In this document: piece after piece, positions 1 through 6,228 of the stretch
Layout: each line of letters opens with the position of its first letter
How positions within the stretch are numbered: position 1 is the first letter of the stretch
Assembly: GCA_046050405.1 (NCBI GenBank)
Contig: JBJOPY010000265.1
Coordinates: 1-10,143 of the forward strand
Source of the DNA: JADKCL01 sp046050405
GTDB taxonomy: Bacteria > Bacteroidota > Bacteroidia > J057 > JADKCL01
DNA length: 10,143 nucleotides
Reading direction: 5' to 3'
Program-made: the position numbers and the translations under genes
The notes under the pieces: model-generated
Told to the model about the DNA's origin: nothing
The model's database searches: none
Seen by the model: the letters and a program-made list of their open reading frames with translations, nothing else

Positions 1-2
1 CC

Positions 3-647
3 CCGGTGAGCAATAGCCCGAACCCTACCCATATCTACCCCCACCCCGGCGACTATGTCGTGACACATGCCACAGTTTCACTGGGAGGCTGCACGGACAC
101 GGCGGTCAGCGTGACGGTACACGTTCACGACACGATTCTGGCGGCGTTTTCCTCCATTCCGGAGTACCCTGCCAACCTGATGGTTCCGATGGCGACTGTC
201 AGGTTCGTTGACGAGACATTTGGTGCCGTCCGGTTCCAATGGGATTTCGGGGATAGGTTTTTCGGAAGCGAAACCCAGCCTGTTCACACCTATTCTGAGC
301 TTGGTCAGTATTTCGTGACATTGACTGCCTGGACTGCGGAAGGCTGTCAGAGCCGAGTCGTGCACGGCCCATACATTGTCGTGGCCAGCGACCTATTCGT
401 CCCCAATGTCTTTTCGCCGAACAGTGATGGCAGCAACGATTTCTTCATGGTGAATTACACGGGTTCTCAACCGTTCAGCCTGACGGTTTACGATCGCTGG
501 GGGGTGCAACATTTCAGTACCCGGGATAAAATGGAGCCATGGGATGGCACGAACGCCAAGGGAGAGGCCGTCAGTGAAGGTGTGTACTATTATGTATTGA
601 CCATCAGCGACCGGCAATATGCGGGTTGGGTGACGCTGATGCGATAG
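3..647 (+). CDS. PKD-repeat surface protein with gliding-motility (CHU_C / T9SS type B) C-terminal domain, 5' partial
   Basis: This is the C-terminal part of a secreted protein, and the open frame runs off the left edge. Numbering from the GTG at 6, residues 1-42 are the end of one PKD-like domain (HIYPHPGDYVV followed by GGCTDT). Residues about 45-127 form a complete second PKD domain, with WDFGD at 79-83 and HTYSELGQYFVTLTA at 94-108. Residues 130-213 are a CHU_C-type domain, with VPNVFSPNSDGSND at 132-145, YDRWG at 162-166 and WDG at 179-181. In Bacteroidota this domain directs outer-membrane translocation by the type IX secretion system and surface attachment or release. The GTG at 6 is not a credible start because it falls inside a PKD domain. 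Whether the protein is an adhesin, an enzyme or a structural protein cannot be judged without the N-terminus. The C-terminus is intact and ends at a TAG. Confidence 0.9.
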   Translation, partial: PVSNSPNPTHIYPHPGDYVVTHATVSLGGCTDTAVSVTVHVHDTILAAFSSIPEYPANLMVPMATVRFVDETFGAVRFQWDFGDRFFGSETQPVHTYSELGQYFVTLTAWTAEGCQSRVVHGPYIVVASDLFVPNVFSPNSDGSNDFFMVNYTGSQPFSLTVYDRWGVQHFSTRDKMEPWDGTNAKGEAVSEGVYYYVLTISDRQYAGWVTLMR

Positions 648-940
648 GTTGGTCTGCGACTATGGTTTCCCCAATTGCCTGCCGCAAGACCTGCTGGATG
701 CATGGGGATATTGGAACGGTGGCCTGTTCGACCTGTTGGAATTCCATCATTCACTTGAGGCGGCGGGCAAGCGGACAGGCATTGGAGGAGTGGGCATTGT
801 CTCGCCCTTCCCGGCCATCGACGATGGCGATGAACGGCAAGCCAATGCGAAGGGGTGGATGGCGTGTGTTTTCAGAATCTTGGTACTTTTCCATTTTTAG
901 TGGATGGTGATGGTTTCGATTTTGGGTTGAAATTTGCAGG
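648..940. other. Intergenic gap without a supported gene
   Basis: This 293-bp stretch lies between the PKD protein and the transposase remnant. A frame of about 83 codons (649-900, TTG start) is open, but its translation matches no family I recognise and has no ribosome-binding site or domain pattern. The opposite strand is also partly open, as expected in GC-rich DNA. The last 40 bases, rich in TGG and TTT, may be the leader of the former ISL3 element. I could not define a terminal inverted repeat or a target-site duplication. Confidence 0.5.
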
Positions 941-1726
941 ATGGAAATGGAGCAATTGTTCGGGCTGGCGCTAGGGATAGTGTCCCCTTGGAAGATCACG
1001 GGAGTGAAGTTCAGCCAATCCGAGGGTGAATTCCGTGGTTTGGTGGAGATATCGATCGATTTCGACCGCGGGGCGCGTTTTGTGGAGGGTTCAGGTGTTT
1101 CATGCGCAGTGCATGACACTGTACGGCGGAGTTGGCGGCATCTTGACTTCTTCCAGCACAAGTGCCTGTTGAACGCACGGGTGCCCCGGATCCGGACTTC
1201 CGGGGGTGATGTGCACACGGTCGAGGTTCCATGGGCGCGGCCTGGGAGCAGTTTCACGCTTCATTTCGAGGCCTGCGGGATGCTCATGATCAGAAACGGG
1301 ATGCCTGTCTCCAGTGTTGCGGAAGTGCTCGGCATTTATGACAATCGTGTCTGGCGTTTCTTCAACCACTGGGTGGAGGTGGCCAGGGAAAAGCAGGGCC
1401 TCACAACAGTGAAGCCGGTCGGGGTGGACATGGACACCAGGAAGGTGACCGGGGTGGTGGAAGGCAAGGGAGCCACGACGGTAGCAGGCATCGAGGAGAG
1501 GATAGCCGGAAAGGGGGGCAAACCAGGCAAAATGAGGAACGTCTCCATGGACATCTCCCCGTCCTTCATCTCAGGACTCGACAACGGCGTGACCGAAGAC
1601 ATCCGCAACAAAATCCAGCTCGCCAAGAGAAGGGCCAAGGGTTACCGAAATCCCAAAAACTTCCAGAACATGATCCACCTCATCGCAGGTGACCTCATCT
1701 TCGATCATCCACTATTAAGGACATAG
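941..1726 (+). pseudogene. Degenerate ISL3-family transposase with two internal in-frame losses
   Basis: The 261-residue product is a shortened ISL3-type transposase; family members are usually about 400 residues or more. The N-terminus (EQLFGLALGIVSPWKITGV), the WRHLDFFQHK block (65-74), VPWARPGS.FT (96-106) and the following HTH-like segment (about 120-148) are typical. The zinc-finger cysteines are largely gone: where the family has CPxCG-type pairs, this protein reads EGSGVSC (49-55) and TSGGD (86-90). After VGVD (160-163) the usual block with the KGH-Y motif is missing, and the frame resumes at DTRKVTGV. After SMDISPSFISG (202-212) the long central catalytic section is missing, and the frame joins the C-terminal NGVTEDIRNKI..KRRAKGYRN block. 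The nominal acidic residues D163, D204 and E219 survive but are far too close together for an RNase H-fold active site. It is surely inactive as a transposase. A repurposed DNA-binding protein is possible but less likely than decay. No inverted repeats could be fixed on either side. Confidence 0.85.
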
Positions 1727-1936
1727 AACCGTTCGCTGGAAATGCCACTCCGGCGGTGTATGTTTTGGGAAGGCACAAATTGCCCCGCAGAACAGCCCCC
1801 GATTTTGTGAATTTCCACCGATATTTGCCAGCCATTGATACGTTGAAGCTCTCCCCATCCGTGTTTTCAAGAAGCGGGGAAGTTCACGTTTCAGGATGGC
1901 GATTTGAATCCACAACCCCAACACTTTAGAAACAGC
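1727..1936. other. Intergenic region upstream of the SMP-30-like lipoprotein
   Basis: This 210-bp stretch follows the transposase remnant. Its first 30 or so bases may be the former right end of the element. It should also contain the promoter of the lipoprotein gene. The nearest -7-like match is GATATTTG at 1820-1827, one mismatch from TAnnTTTG, with no properly spaced -33 element. An upstream ATG at 1904 is in frame but would put a non-hydrophobic leader before the signal peptide. Confidence 0.35.
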
Positions 1937-2866
1937 ATGAACAAGAAAATTCTTTCCAGCATCGCAGTCGCAACGGCGCTCTTTGCCGGATGTGATCTTC
2001 CCCGCTCCGGTTCAGCGAACACCGGGAACGACTCCACCAAGGTGGATTCCCTGCCCCCCGCACCCGCAGCGGTCGCACCCACGTACAACAGCCCGGAGAG
2101 CGTGATTAGCGACGGCAAATTCCTCTATGTCGCCAATGTCGGCGAGAAACTGGAGCCTTCGGTCAAGGATGGGGATGGCCGCATCATGAAGCTGGACCTG
2201 GCCGCTGCCCAGTGGATCGACAAGGACAAATGGGCGGCGATCAAGCTGGATGCCCCCAAGGGCATGGCGATCATCGGGAGAAGGCTCTTCGTCGCAGACA
2301 TCGACCGCATCGTAGAGATTGACCTGGACAAGGTCGAGCAAACCGCCGTCTATGATTTTGCAGCCCTCCAAACGAGCTTCCTCAACGACCTCTGCGTGAA
2401 GGGCGACAGTACGCTGCTCTTTTCCGCCACGGACATCAATGCCCTCTATCAGCTGGATCTGAGGACCAAGGAAGCCACAAAATTGAAAACAGGGCCCCTC
2501 AACGGCCCCAACGGACTCTTCTACGCCGGGGCGGAGAACAAGATCTATTGCGTGGAGTATGGCTCCGGGGAGAAACCCAAGGGCCGTGTCCTTGTGATTG
2601 AAGGCAATACGGGAGCGACCAGGCAGCTTGGCAAGCATGTCGGCGGCTTGGACGGCATCGCCATGACCGCGCAGGGAGCCCTCCTGTTCTCGGATTGGGG
2701 GACTGCCCACCTGGAGAAAATGGACATCGGGACGGGTGCCGTCACCGAGATCGTGAGCGACTCGATCAGGGGCCCTGCCGACTTCCGTTACGATGCCCTG
2801 ACCGGACGAGCCTTCGTCCCGGCGATGATGGAGGGCAAGCTGCTGGTCTTGGAAGGAATACAATAG
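1937..2866 (+). CDS. SMP-30/gluconolactonase-like beta-propeller lipoprotein
   Basis: This encodes a predicted lipoprotein of 309 residues. The ATG at 1937 is chosen because it starts directly with a lipoprotein signal peptide (MNKKILSSIAVATALFAGC, lipid-modified Cys19). An in-frame ATG at 1904 would add 11 polar residues in front. Residues 20-48 are a low-complexity Ser/Pro/Ala linker. The rest is a series of beta-propeller blades with repeated G.LYVA / G.IM.LDL-type strands. Residues in the places expected for the SMP-30 divalent-metal site are present: E54 (SPES), N150 (FLNDL), N192 (GPNG) and D239 (LDGIA). Proteins of this superfamily are metal-dependent lactonases or hydrolases, and many bacterial paralogues have no known substrate. 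It probably acts in the periplasm or on a membrane face. A non-enzymatic NHL/YncE-like propeller is the main alternative. Nif3 follows after an 87-bp gap on the same strand. Confidence 0.8.
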   Translation: MNKKILSSIAVATALFAGCDLPRSGSANTGNDSTKVDSLPPAPAAVAPTYNSPESVISDGKFLYVANVGEKLEPSVKDGDGRIMKLDLAAAQWIDKDKWAAIKLDAPKGMAIIGRRLFVADIDRIVEIDLDKVEQTAVYDFAALQTSFLNDLCVKGDSTLLFSATDINALYQLDLRTKEATKLKTGPLNGPNGLFYAGAENKIYCVEYGSGEKPKGRVLVIEGNTGATRQLGKHVGGLDGIAMTAQGALLFSDWGTAHLEKMDIGTGAVTEIVSDSIRGPADFRYDALTGRAFVPAMMEGKLLVLEGIQ

Positions 2867-2900
2867 CAACCCTGCACTGCGGGATCGCCCTGGCAAGCCG

Positions 2901-2906
2901 AGGAGG
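2901..2906 (+). promoter_or_regulatory. AGGAGG Shine-Dalgarno-like sequence before an alternative nif3-family start
   Basis: A perfect AGGAGG lies 5 bases before the ATG at 2912, which is in frame with the Nif3-family gene but 14 codons upstream of the start favoured by homology (2954). Strong Shine-Dalgarno sites are uncommon in Bacteroidota, so this conflicts with the homology-based start and leaves the true start open. Confidence 0.4.
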
Positions 2907-2953
2907 CATGGATGCGACCCGATGACTTTGTCCGGTTCCCCAATATCATTCCC

Positions 2954-3748
2954 ATGAAGATCAAGGATATCGCTCAAGCGATCGAAGAATTTGCCCCCGC
3001 CAGCCTGGCAGAGCCCTACGACAATGTCGGACTGCTCGTCGGGGATCCGGACGCGGAGGCTACCGGGGTGCTGGTCAACCTGGATGTGACCGAGGGGCTG
3101 ATCGATGAGGCCGTGGCAGCGGGCATCAACCTGATCGTCACGCACCATCCGATCTGGTTCACCGGCCTGAAGCGCCTGAATGGCGGCGACTATGTGAGCC
3201 GGATCATCATCCAGTCCATCCGGAAAGGCGTCGCGCTCTACGCCTGCCATACGAACCTGGACAATGTCAGGGACGGGGTGAACCGCATGATCGGGGAGCG
3301 GCTGGGCATGCAGGGGATGCAGATTCTGAGCGTGAAGCGCGGCATTGCCCACCAAGAGGCCGAAACCGGGTCCGGGATGATCGGAGACCTGCCAACAGCC
3401 TATCGCAAGGAGGAATTCATGACGATGGTGAAGGAACGCTTCGGCTGTGGCGGAATCCGGTATGCGGATGCCCCGAAAGCAGCGATCCAGCGCGTGGCCT
3501 GGTGCGGGGGAGCCGGCAGTTTCCTCATTTCCAATGCGATCTTAGCAGGTGCCGATGCCTTCCTCACGGGGGACATCACCTACCACAAGTTTTTCGACAA
3601 CGAAGGCAAGATCCTGCTCATGGACATCGGGCACCATGAGTCCGAACAATTTACCTCGAATCTTTTACATGGCCACTTGTCAAAAATATTCCCTAGTTTT
3701 GCTGTTCGTTTGTCTAAAATAAAAACCAATCCGGTAAAATACTGGTGA
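2954..3748 (+). CDS. Nif3-like dinuclear metal center protein (DUF34/GTP cyclohydrolase I type 2-like family), short form
   Basis: This encodes a 264-residue Nif3/YbgI-family protein. These are toroidal hexamers with a two-metal site, and their physiological reaction is not settled. The metal-ligand motifs are all visible: THHP (H64, H65), HTNLD (H99, D103) and GHHESEQ (H227, E231, the four-residue spacing seen in E. coli YbgI). YDNVGLLVGD at 22-31 and LTGDITYHKFFD at 204-215 are also family hallmarks. Bacteroidota members are normally near 365 residues, with a PII/CutA-like domain in the middle. Here KRGIAHQEAETG (128-139) runs straight into SGMIGDLP, so that domain is absent. The start at 2954 gives the typical MKIKDI opening. 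An ATG at 2912, preceded by AGGAGG, would add 14 residues. TGACTTTG at 2923-2930, one mismatch from the -7 element, would support the later start. The zinc-ribbon gene begins 4 bp after its stop, so the two are likely co-transcribed. Confidence 0.9.
   Translation: MKIKDIAQAIEEFAPASLAEPYDNVGLLVGDPDAEATGVLVNLDVTEGLIDEAVAAGINLIVTHHPIWFTGLKRLNGGDYVSRIIIQSIRKGVALYACHTNLDNVRDGVNRMIGERLGMQGMQILSVKRGIAHQEAETGSGMIGDLPTAYRKEEFMTMVKERFGCGGIRYADAPKAAIQRVAWCGGAGSFLISNAILAGADAFLTGDITYHKFFDNEGKILLMDIGHHESEQFTSNLLHGHLSKIFPSFAVRLSKIKTNPVKYW
3694..3701 (+). promoter_or_regulatory. Possible internal promoter -7 element (TAGTTTTG) inside the nif3-family gene
   Basis: TAGTTTTG matches the Bacteroidota -7 consensus TAnnTTTG exactly. 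It lies 51 bases before the start of the zinc-ribbon gene, within a locally AT-rich stretch (about 3650-3740) at the 3' end of the upstream gene. A TTG at 3677-3679 is only 14 bases upstream, closer than the usual 19 or so, so the -33 part is weak. It could give the downstream gene its own transcript. Confidence 0.3.
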
Positions 3749-3752
3749 GCGT

Positions 3753-4511
3753 ATGGACAGTATCGTTGAAAAACTAAGGGCACTTGCGAAGCTCCAATGG
3801 GTGGACTCCCAGCTGGACAAGATCATCGTGCTTCGTGGATCGCTCCCCGAGGAGGTGGGCGACCTGGATTTTGAAATCCAAGGCCTGGAAGCCAAAAAGG
3901 CCAAGATAGAAGAGGACATTGAAGGCCTGAAAGAGGAAATCCTCAAACGCAAATCCAATATCAAGGATTTCGGGGCGCAGATTCGCAAGTATGAGGAGCA
4001 GCTGAACACGGTCAAAAACAACCGTGAATATGAAGCCCTCACGAAGGAGGTGGAATACGCCAACCTGGAGATCCTGACCTCTGAGAAGAAGATCAGGCAG
4101 ATCGAGGACCAGATCGAGCAGAAAAACTCCCTGCTTGCCGAAACGCAGACACAGGTGGACGAGCGTACCAGCGACCTCCATGAAAAGCAAAAGGAGCTGG
4201 AAATCATCATCAAGGAAACGGAGATGGAGGAAAACCGACTGCGCGCCGAGAGTGCCGAGGCCAGCAAGCTGGTGGAGAAGCGGATCCTGGACGCCTACGG
4301 AAAGATCCGTCGCAACATGCGCAATGGCCTGGCGATCGTCTCGACCGACCGGGATGCGTGTGGAGGGTGTTTCGCCATCATTCCTCCGCAAACGCAGCTG
4401 GAAATCCGCCAGAAGAAGAAGCTACTCTTCTGCGAAAACTGCGGACGCATGCTGGTGGACCAGGGTTTCTTTGCGGAATTCGATGTCGCACACGAGATCA
4501 AGCGGGTCTGA
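3753..4511 (+). CDS. Coiled-coil C4-type zinc-ribbon protein (CT398/FlgZ-like, zf-RING_7)
   Basis: This encodes a 252-residue protein in two parts. Residues about 1-180 are a long, charged coiled-coil hairpin rich in Glu, Lys, Ile and Leu. It includes the family signature VKNNREYEALTKEVE (87-101), near the turn in known members. Residues about 200-235 are a C4 zinc ribbon with ligands C203/C206 (CGGC) and C227/C230 (CENC). The family includes Chlamydia CT398 and Helicobacter HP0958/FlgZ, which act as adaptor-like proteins binding sigma-54/flagellar components or nucleic acid. Bacteroidota carrying the gene mostly lack flagella, so the role there is unknown. A cytoplasmic location is likely, as there is no signal peptide. 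The ATG follows the Nif3-family stop by 4 bp, and this pairing is common in Bacteroidota genomes. An intrinsic terminator follows 31 bp after the stop. Confidence 0.9.
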   Translation: MDSIVEKLRALAKLQWVDSQLDKIIVLRGSLPEEVGDLDFEIQGLEAKKAKIEEDIEGLKEEILKRKSNIKDFGAQIRKYEEQLNTVKNNREYEALTKEVEYANLEILTSEKKIRQIEDQIEQKNSLLAETQTQVDERTSDLHEKQKELEIIIKETEMEENRLRAESAEASKLVEKRILDAYGKIRRNMRNGLAIVSTDRDACGGCFAIIPPQTQLEIRQKKKLLFCENCGRMLVDQGFFAEFDVAHEIKRV

Positions 4512-4542
4512 CCTGGAGGGCATCTATTTTATCGCAAAATAC

Positions 4543-4571
4543 AAGGCATTCCTTCCCAGGGTGCCTTTTTT
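4543..4571 (+). terminator. Rho-independent terminator after the nif3 / zinc-ribbon pair
   Basis: AAGGCA (4543-4548) pairs with TGCCTT (4562-4567). Inside, CCT and AGG can extend the helix across a small internal loop, closing on TCCC. The stem runs directly into a T tract (4566-4571). Its position 31 bases after the zinc-ribbon stop fits transcription termination before the TPR gene. Confidence 0.75.
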
Positions 4572-4591
4572 GCAATAGTACACTGTAAATT

Positions 4592-4598
4592 GGGGAGG
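4592..4598 (+). promoter_or_regulatory. Shine-Dalgarno-like GGGGAGG before the TPR gene
   Basis: GGGGAGG ends 11 bases before the ATG at 4610 and 5 bases before an in-frame TTG at 4604. The spacing is long for the ATG, so a TTG start adding two residues (Met-Arg) cannot be excluded. The signal peptide is the same either way. TAAATTGG at 4586-4593 overlaps it and is one mismatch from the -7 consensus. Confidence 0.35.
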
Positions 4599-4609
4599 CT
4601 AGGTTGAGG

Positions 4610-6115
4610 ATGCGCCTGCTTTGGATATGGCCTCTGGCCATCTGGCTCGCAGGGCAAGCCCTATGGGCGCAGTCACCGGAAAGGCTGGAACTGGAGCAGG
4701 CCATGCTGCGCCTGGAGCTAAACCGGGCCACCGTTCTCAGCTTCAAGATTCCCGAGTCCAAGTACCGAGGATATTACCAATCCCACATTCTTTTCCTCCG
4801 CTACCTCCTCCAGGAGGACGCGCAGCTGCTGCAAGCATTTCTGGATCACAGCAAGCGCACCCTGGACGCTGTCCAGGCCATGTCCGAATCCGATCCTGAA
4901 CGTGGGCTGCTGGCGGCGGAGCTGTTTTTCCTGCGCGGGGTGGTCAAGGCGATGGACAAGAAGAATGTGGGCAGTGCATTCGAGATGAAAAACGCATGCA
5001 CCCTGCTCCATCGGAATTCACAGCGCTTTCCCCACAACATCGCTCAGATGAAGCTGCTGGGCACCTTCAATGTCTTAATCAGTGTCCTGCCCACAAAACT
5101 CAAATGGTTGGGGGAGGTGCTGTGCTTTTCCGGAAACCTGCAGCTAGGGCTGAATCAGCTGGAGACGGCCGCCGCGAAGAGCAAGCTGCTGCCGCAGGAG
5201 GCATCTGTGATGCTGTTTTATTTCGAGAAGAACCTGCTGGGAAGGCCTGACGCAGCGGTGAAGCGGGCCCAGCGGTTGATGGCAGCCAGTCCCCAAAGCC
5301 TGGCCGCAACCTACCTTCTGCTTTCAGGGTACCTGGAGACCCGGCAGATCGATGCGGCAATATCCCTGGTGCAGACGCATGAAGGCCGACTCATGGGAAA
5401 TCCTGAAGTGGAAAAACTCCCGGTTTGGTATTATTCCCGTGGCAAGGCCCATTTCTTCCGGCTGGAGTACGAAGAGTGCATCCGACAGATGGACAAATTC
5501 CTGTCGGCGTATTCTGGGAAGACCCTGTATGCAGATGCACTGTACAAGAAGGCCATGTCCCAGGTCCTGATGGGCGACTACGAGGCCTCCCGCCCCGTGT
5601 TCCATCGGTTGACCCAGGCTGAGGGGTCGGATTTTGACACGGACGAATACGCGCTTTCACAGGCGGCGATCTATTTGCTGAGGGCTCCCTCTGCCATCGA
5701 AAAGGAACTCTACGCTGCCCGGAATCTTTTCGACGGTGGTTATTACCTCCGGTCCATCCGTACCCTCCTCGCCCTTCAGAAGCGTGCAGGGAAACTTGGG
5801 GAAAACGATCGTTGCGAGCTGCTGTACCGTTTTGGGCGAAACTGGCAGGAGCTGGACTCCCTGCGGCTTGCACGCCAGTGCTATTTGGGTTGCATCTCCA
5901 CCCAGCCCCAGCGAAATCTCTGGATGAAGGCCTATGCGCACTATTACTTGGGGAGGCTGGAGGAGGGGGAGCAGCATTTCGACCTGGCCCGGAACCATTA
6001 CCTCATCGCCCTGGGCTTCGACAACTACGACTACCAGGCTGGATTGGAGCAACGCTGCAAGGCTGCACTGGAACAGCTCAACGTCAAAAAGCAGCCTGCA
6101 GCATCGGGCAGTTGA
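4610..6115 (+). CDS. Secreted TPR-like helical repeat protein with IML2/TTC39-like segment
   Basis: This encodes a 501-residue protein with a signal peptide (hydrophobic residues 3-19, likely cut after ALWA at 17-20, leaving Gln-Ser). It is therefore periplasmic or at the cell surface. The rest is almost all alpha-helical. Helix pairs with TPR-type spacing are clear in the second half, for example YYSRGKAHFFRLEYEECI (274-291), ADALYKKAMSQVLMGDYEAS (308-327), LLYRFGRNWQELDSLRLA (404-421) and AYAHYYLGRLEEGEQHF (441-457). Residues 150-190 (LGTFNVLISVLPTKLKWLG, then FSGNLQLGLNQL) resemble the core of IML2/TTC39 (DUF3808) proteins, which have a similar G-fN-hlS-LP...GfsGd...Gl..L pattern. That link is from memory and not tested by search. 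Such proteins usually act as protein-interaction scaffolds, and no enzymatic motif is visible. The gene follows a terminator, so it probably has its own promoter. Confidence 0.8.
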   Translation: MRLLWIWPLAIWLAGQALWAQSPERLELEQAMLRLELNRATVLSFKIPESKYRGYYQSHILFLRYLLQEDAQLLQAFLDHSKRTLDAVQAMSESDPERGLLAAELFFLRGVVKAMDKKNVGSAFEMKNACTLLHRNSQRFPHNIAQMKLLGTFNVLISVLPTKLKWLGEVLCFSGNLQLGLNQLETAAAKSKLLPQEASVMLFYFEKNLLGRPDAAVKRAQRLMAASPQSLAATYLLLSGYLETRQIDAAISLVQTHEGRLMGNPEVEKLPVWYYSRGKAHFFRLEYEECIRQMDKFLSAYSGKTLYADALYKKAMSQVLMGDYEASRPVFHRLTQAEGSDFDTDEYALSQAAIYLLRAPSAIEKELYAARNLFDGGYYLRSIRTLLALQKRAGKLGENDRCELLYRFGRNWQELDSLRLARQCYLGCISTQPQRNLWMKAYAHYYLGRLEEGEQHFDLARNHYLIALGFDNYDYQAGLEQRCKAALEQLNVKKQPAASGS

Positions 6116-6123
6116 TGCCTGAT
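6103..6123 (+). other. Hairpin spanning the TPR gene stop codon
   Basis: ATCGGGCA (6103-6110) pairs with TGCCTGAT (6116-6123), eight pairs including one G-U, around a five-base loop that contains the TGA stop codon. No T tract follows, so it is not a standard intrinsic terminator. It may slow RNA decay at the 3' end, or it may be chance. Confidence 0.3.
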
Positions 6124-6213
6124 TATCACAGTCTTCGACCATCTGGCCATTGCGAGACTTAAGCATCTACGCACTTGGCTCGCGCAGGTGCTTCCACTGG
6201 CAGGCCTGCGCCG

Positions 6214-6221
6214 TAAATTTG
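6214..6221 (+). promoter_or_regulatory. Candidate -7 promoter element (TAAATTTG) for the small lipoprotein gene
   Basis: This is an exact match to the Bacteroidota consensus TAnnTTTG, in a 113-bp intergenic gap and only 7 bases before the ATG at 6229. If it is used, transcription would start at or next to the ATG, giving a leaderless or near-leaderless mRNA. No well-spaced -33 TTG is visible. Confidence 0.4.
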
Positions 6222-6228
6222 CACCGGA

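Noticed and set aside
649..900. 83-codon open frame between the PKD protein and the transposase remnant
   Set aside because: It has a TTG start without a ribosome-binding site, unrecognisable sequence, and similar openness in other frames of GC-rich DNA.
751..1257. 168-codon minus-strand open frame
   Set aside because: It overlaps the transposase remnant, whose plus-strand reading is clearly homologous to ISL3 proteins. The minus reading has no family features.
786..1770. Possible inverted repeats flanking the ISL3 remnant (GAGTGGGCATT near 790 against AATGCCACTC near 1741)
   Set aside because: The match needs a gap, is about ten bases long, lies 150 bp from the ORF on the left and is not extended. 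It is too weak to call element ends, and no target duplication was found.
2012..3355. 447-codon minus-strand open frame
   Set aside because: It is the antisense shadow of the SMP-30-like and Nif3-family genes. The translation is rich in His, Asp, Gly and Arg in the way typical of antisense to GC-rich genes.
3774..4391. Long minus-strand open frames opposite the zinc-ribbon gene
   Set aside because: They mirror the coiled-coil codons of the real gene and give Leu/Phe/Ser-rich products without domain structure.
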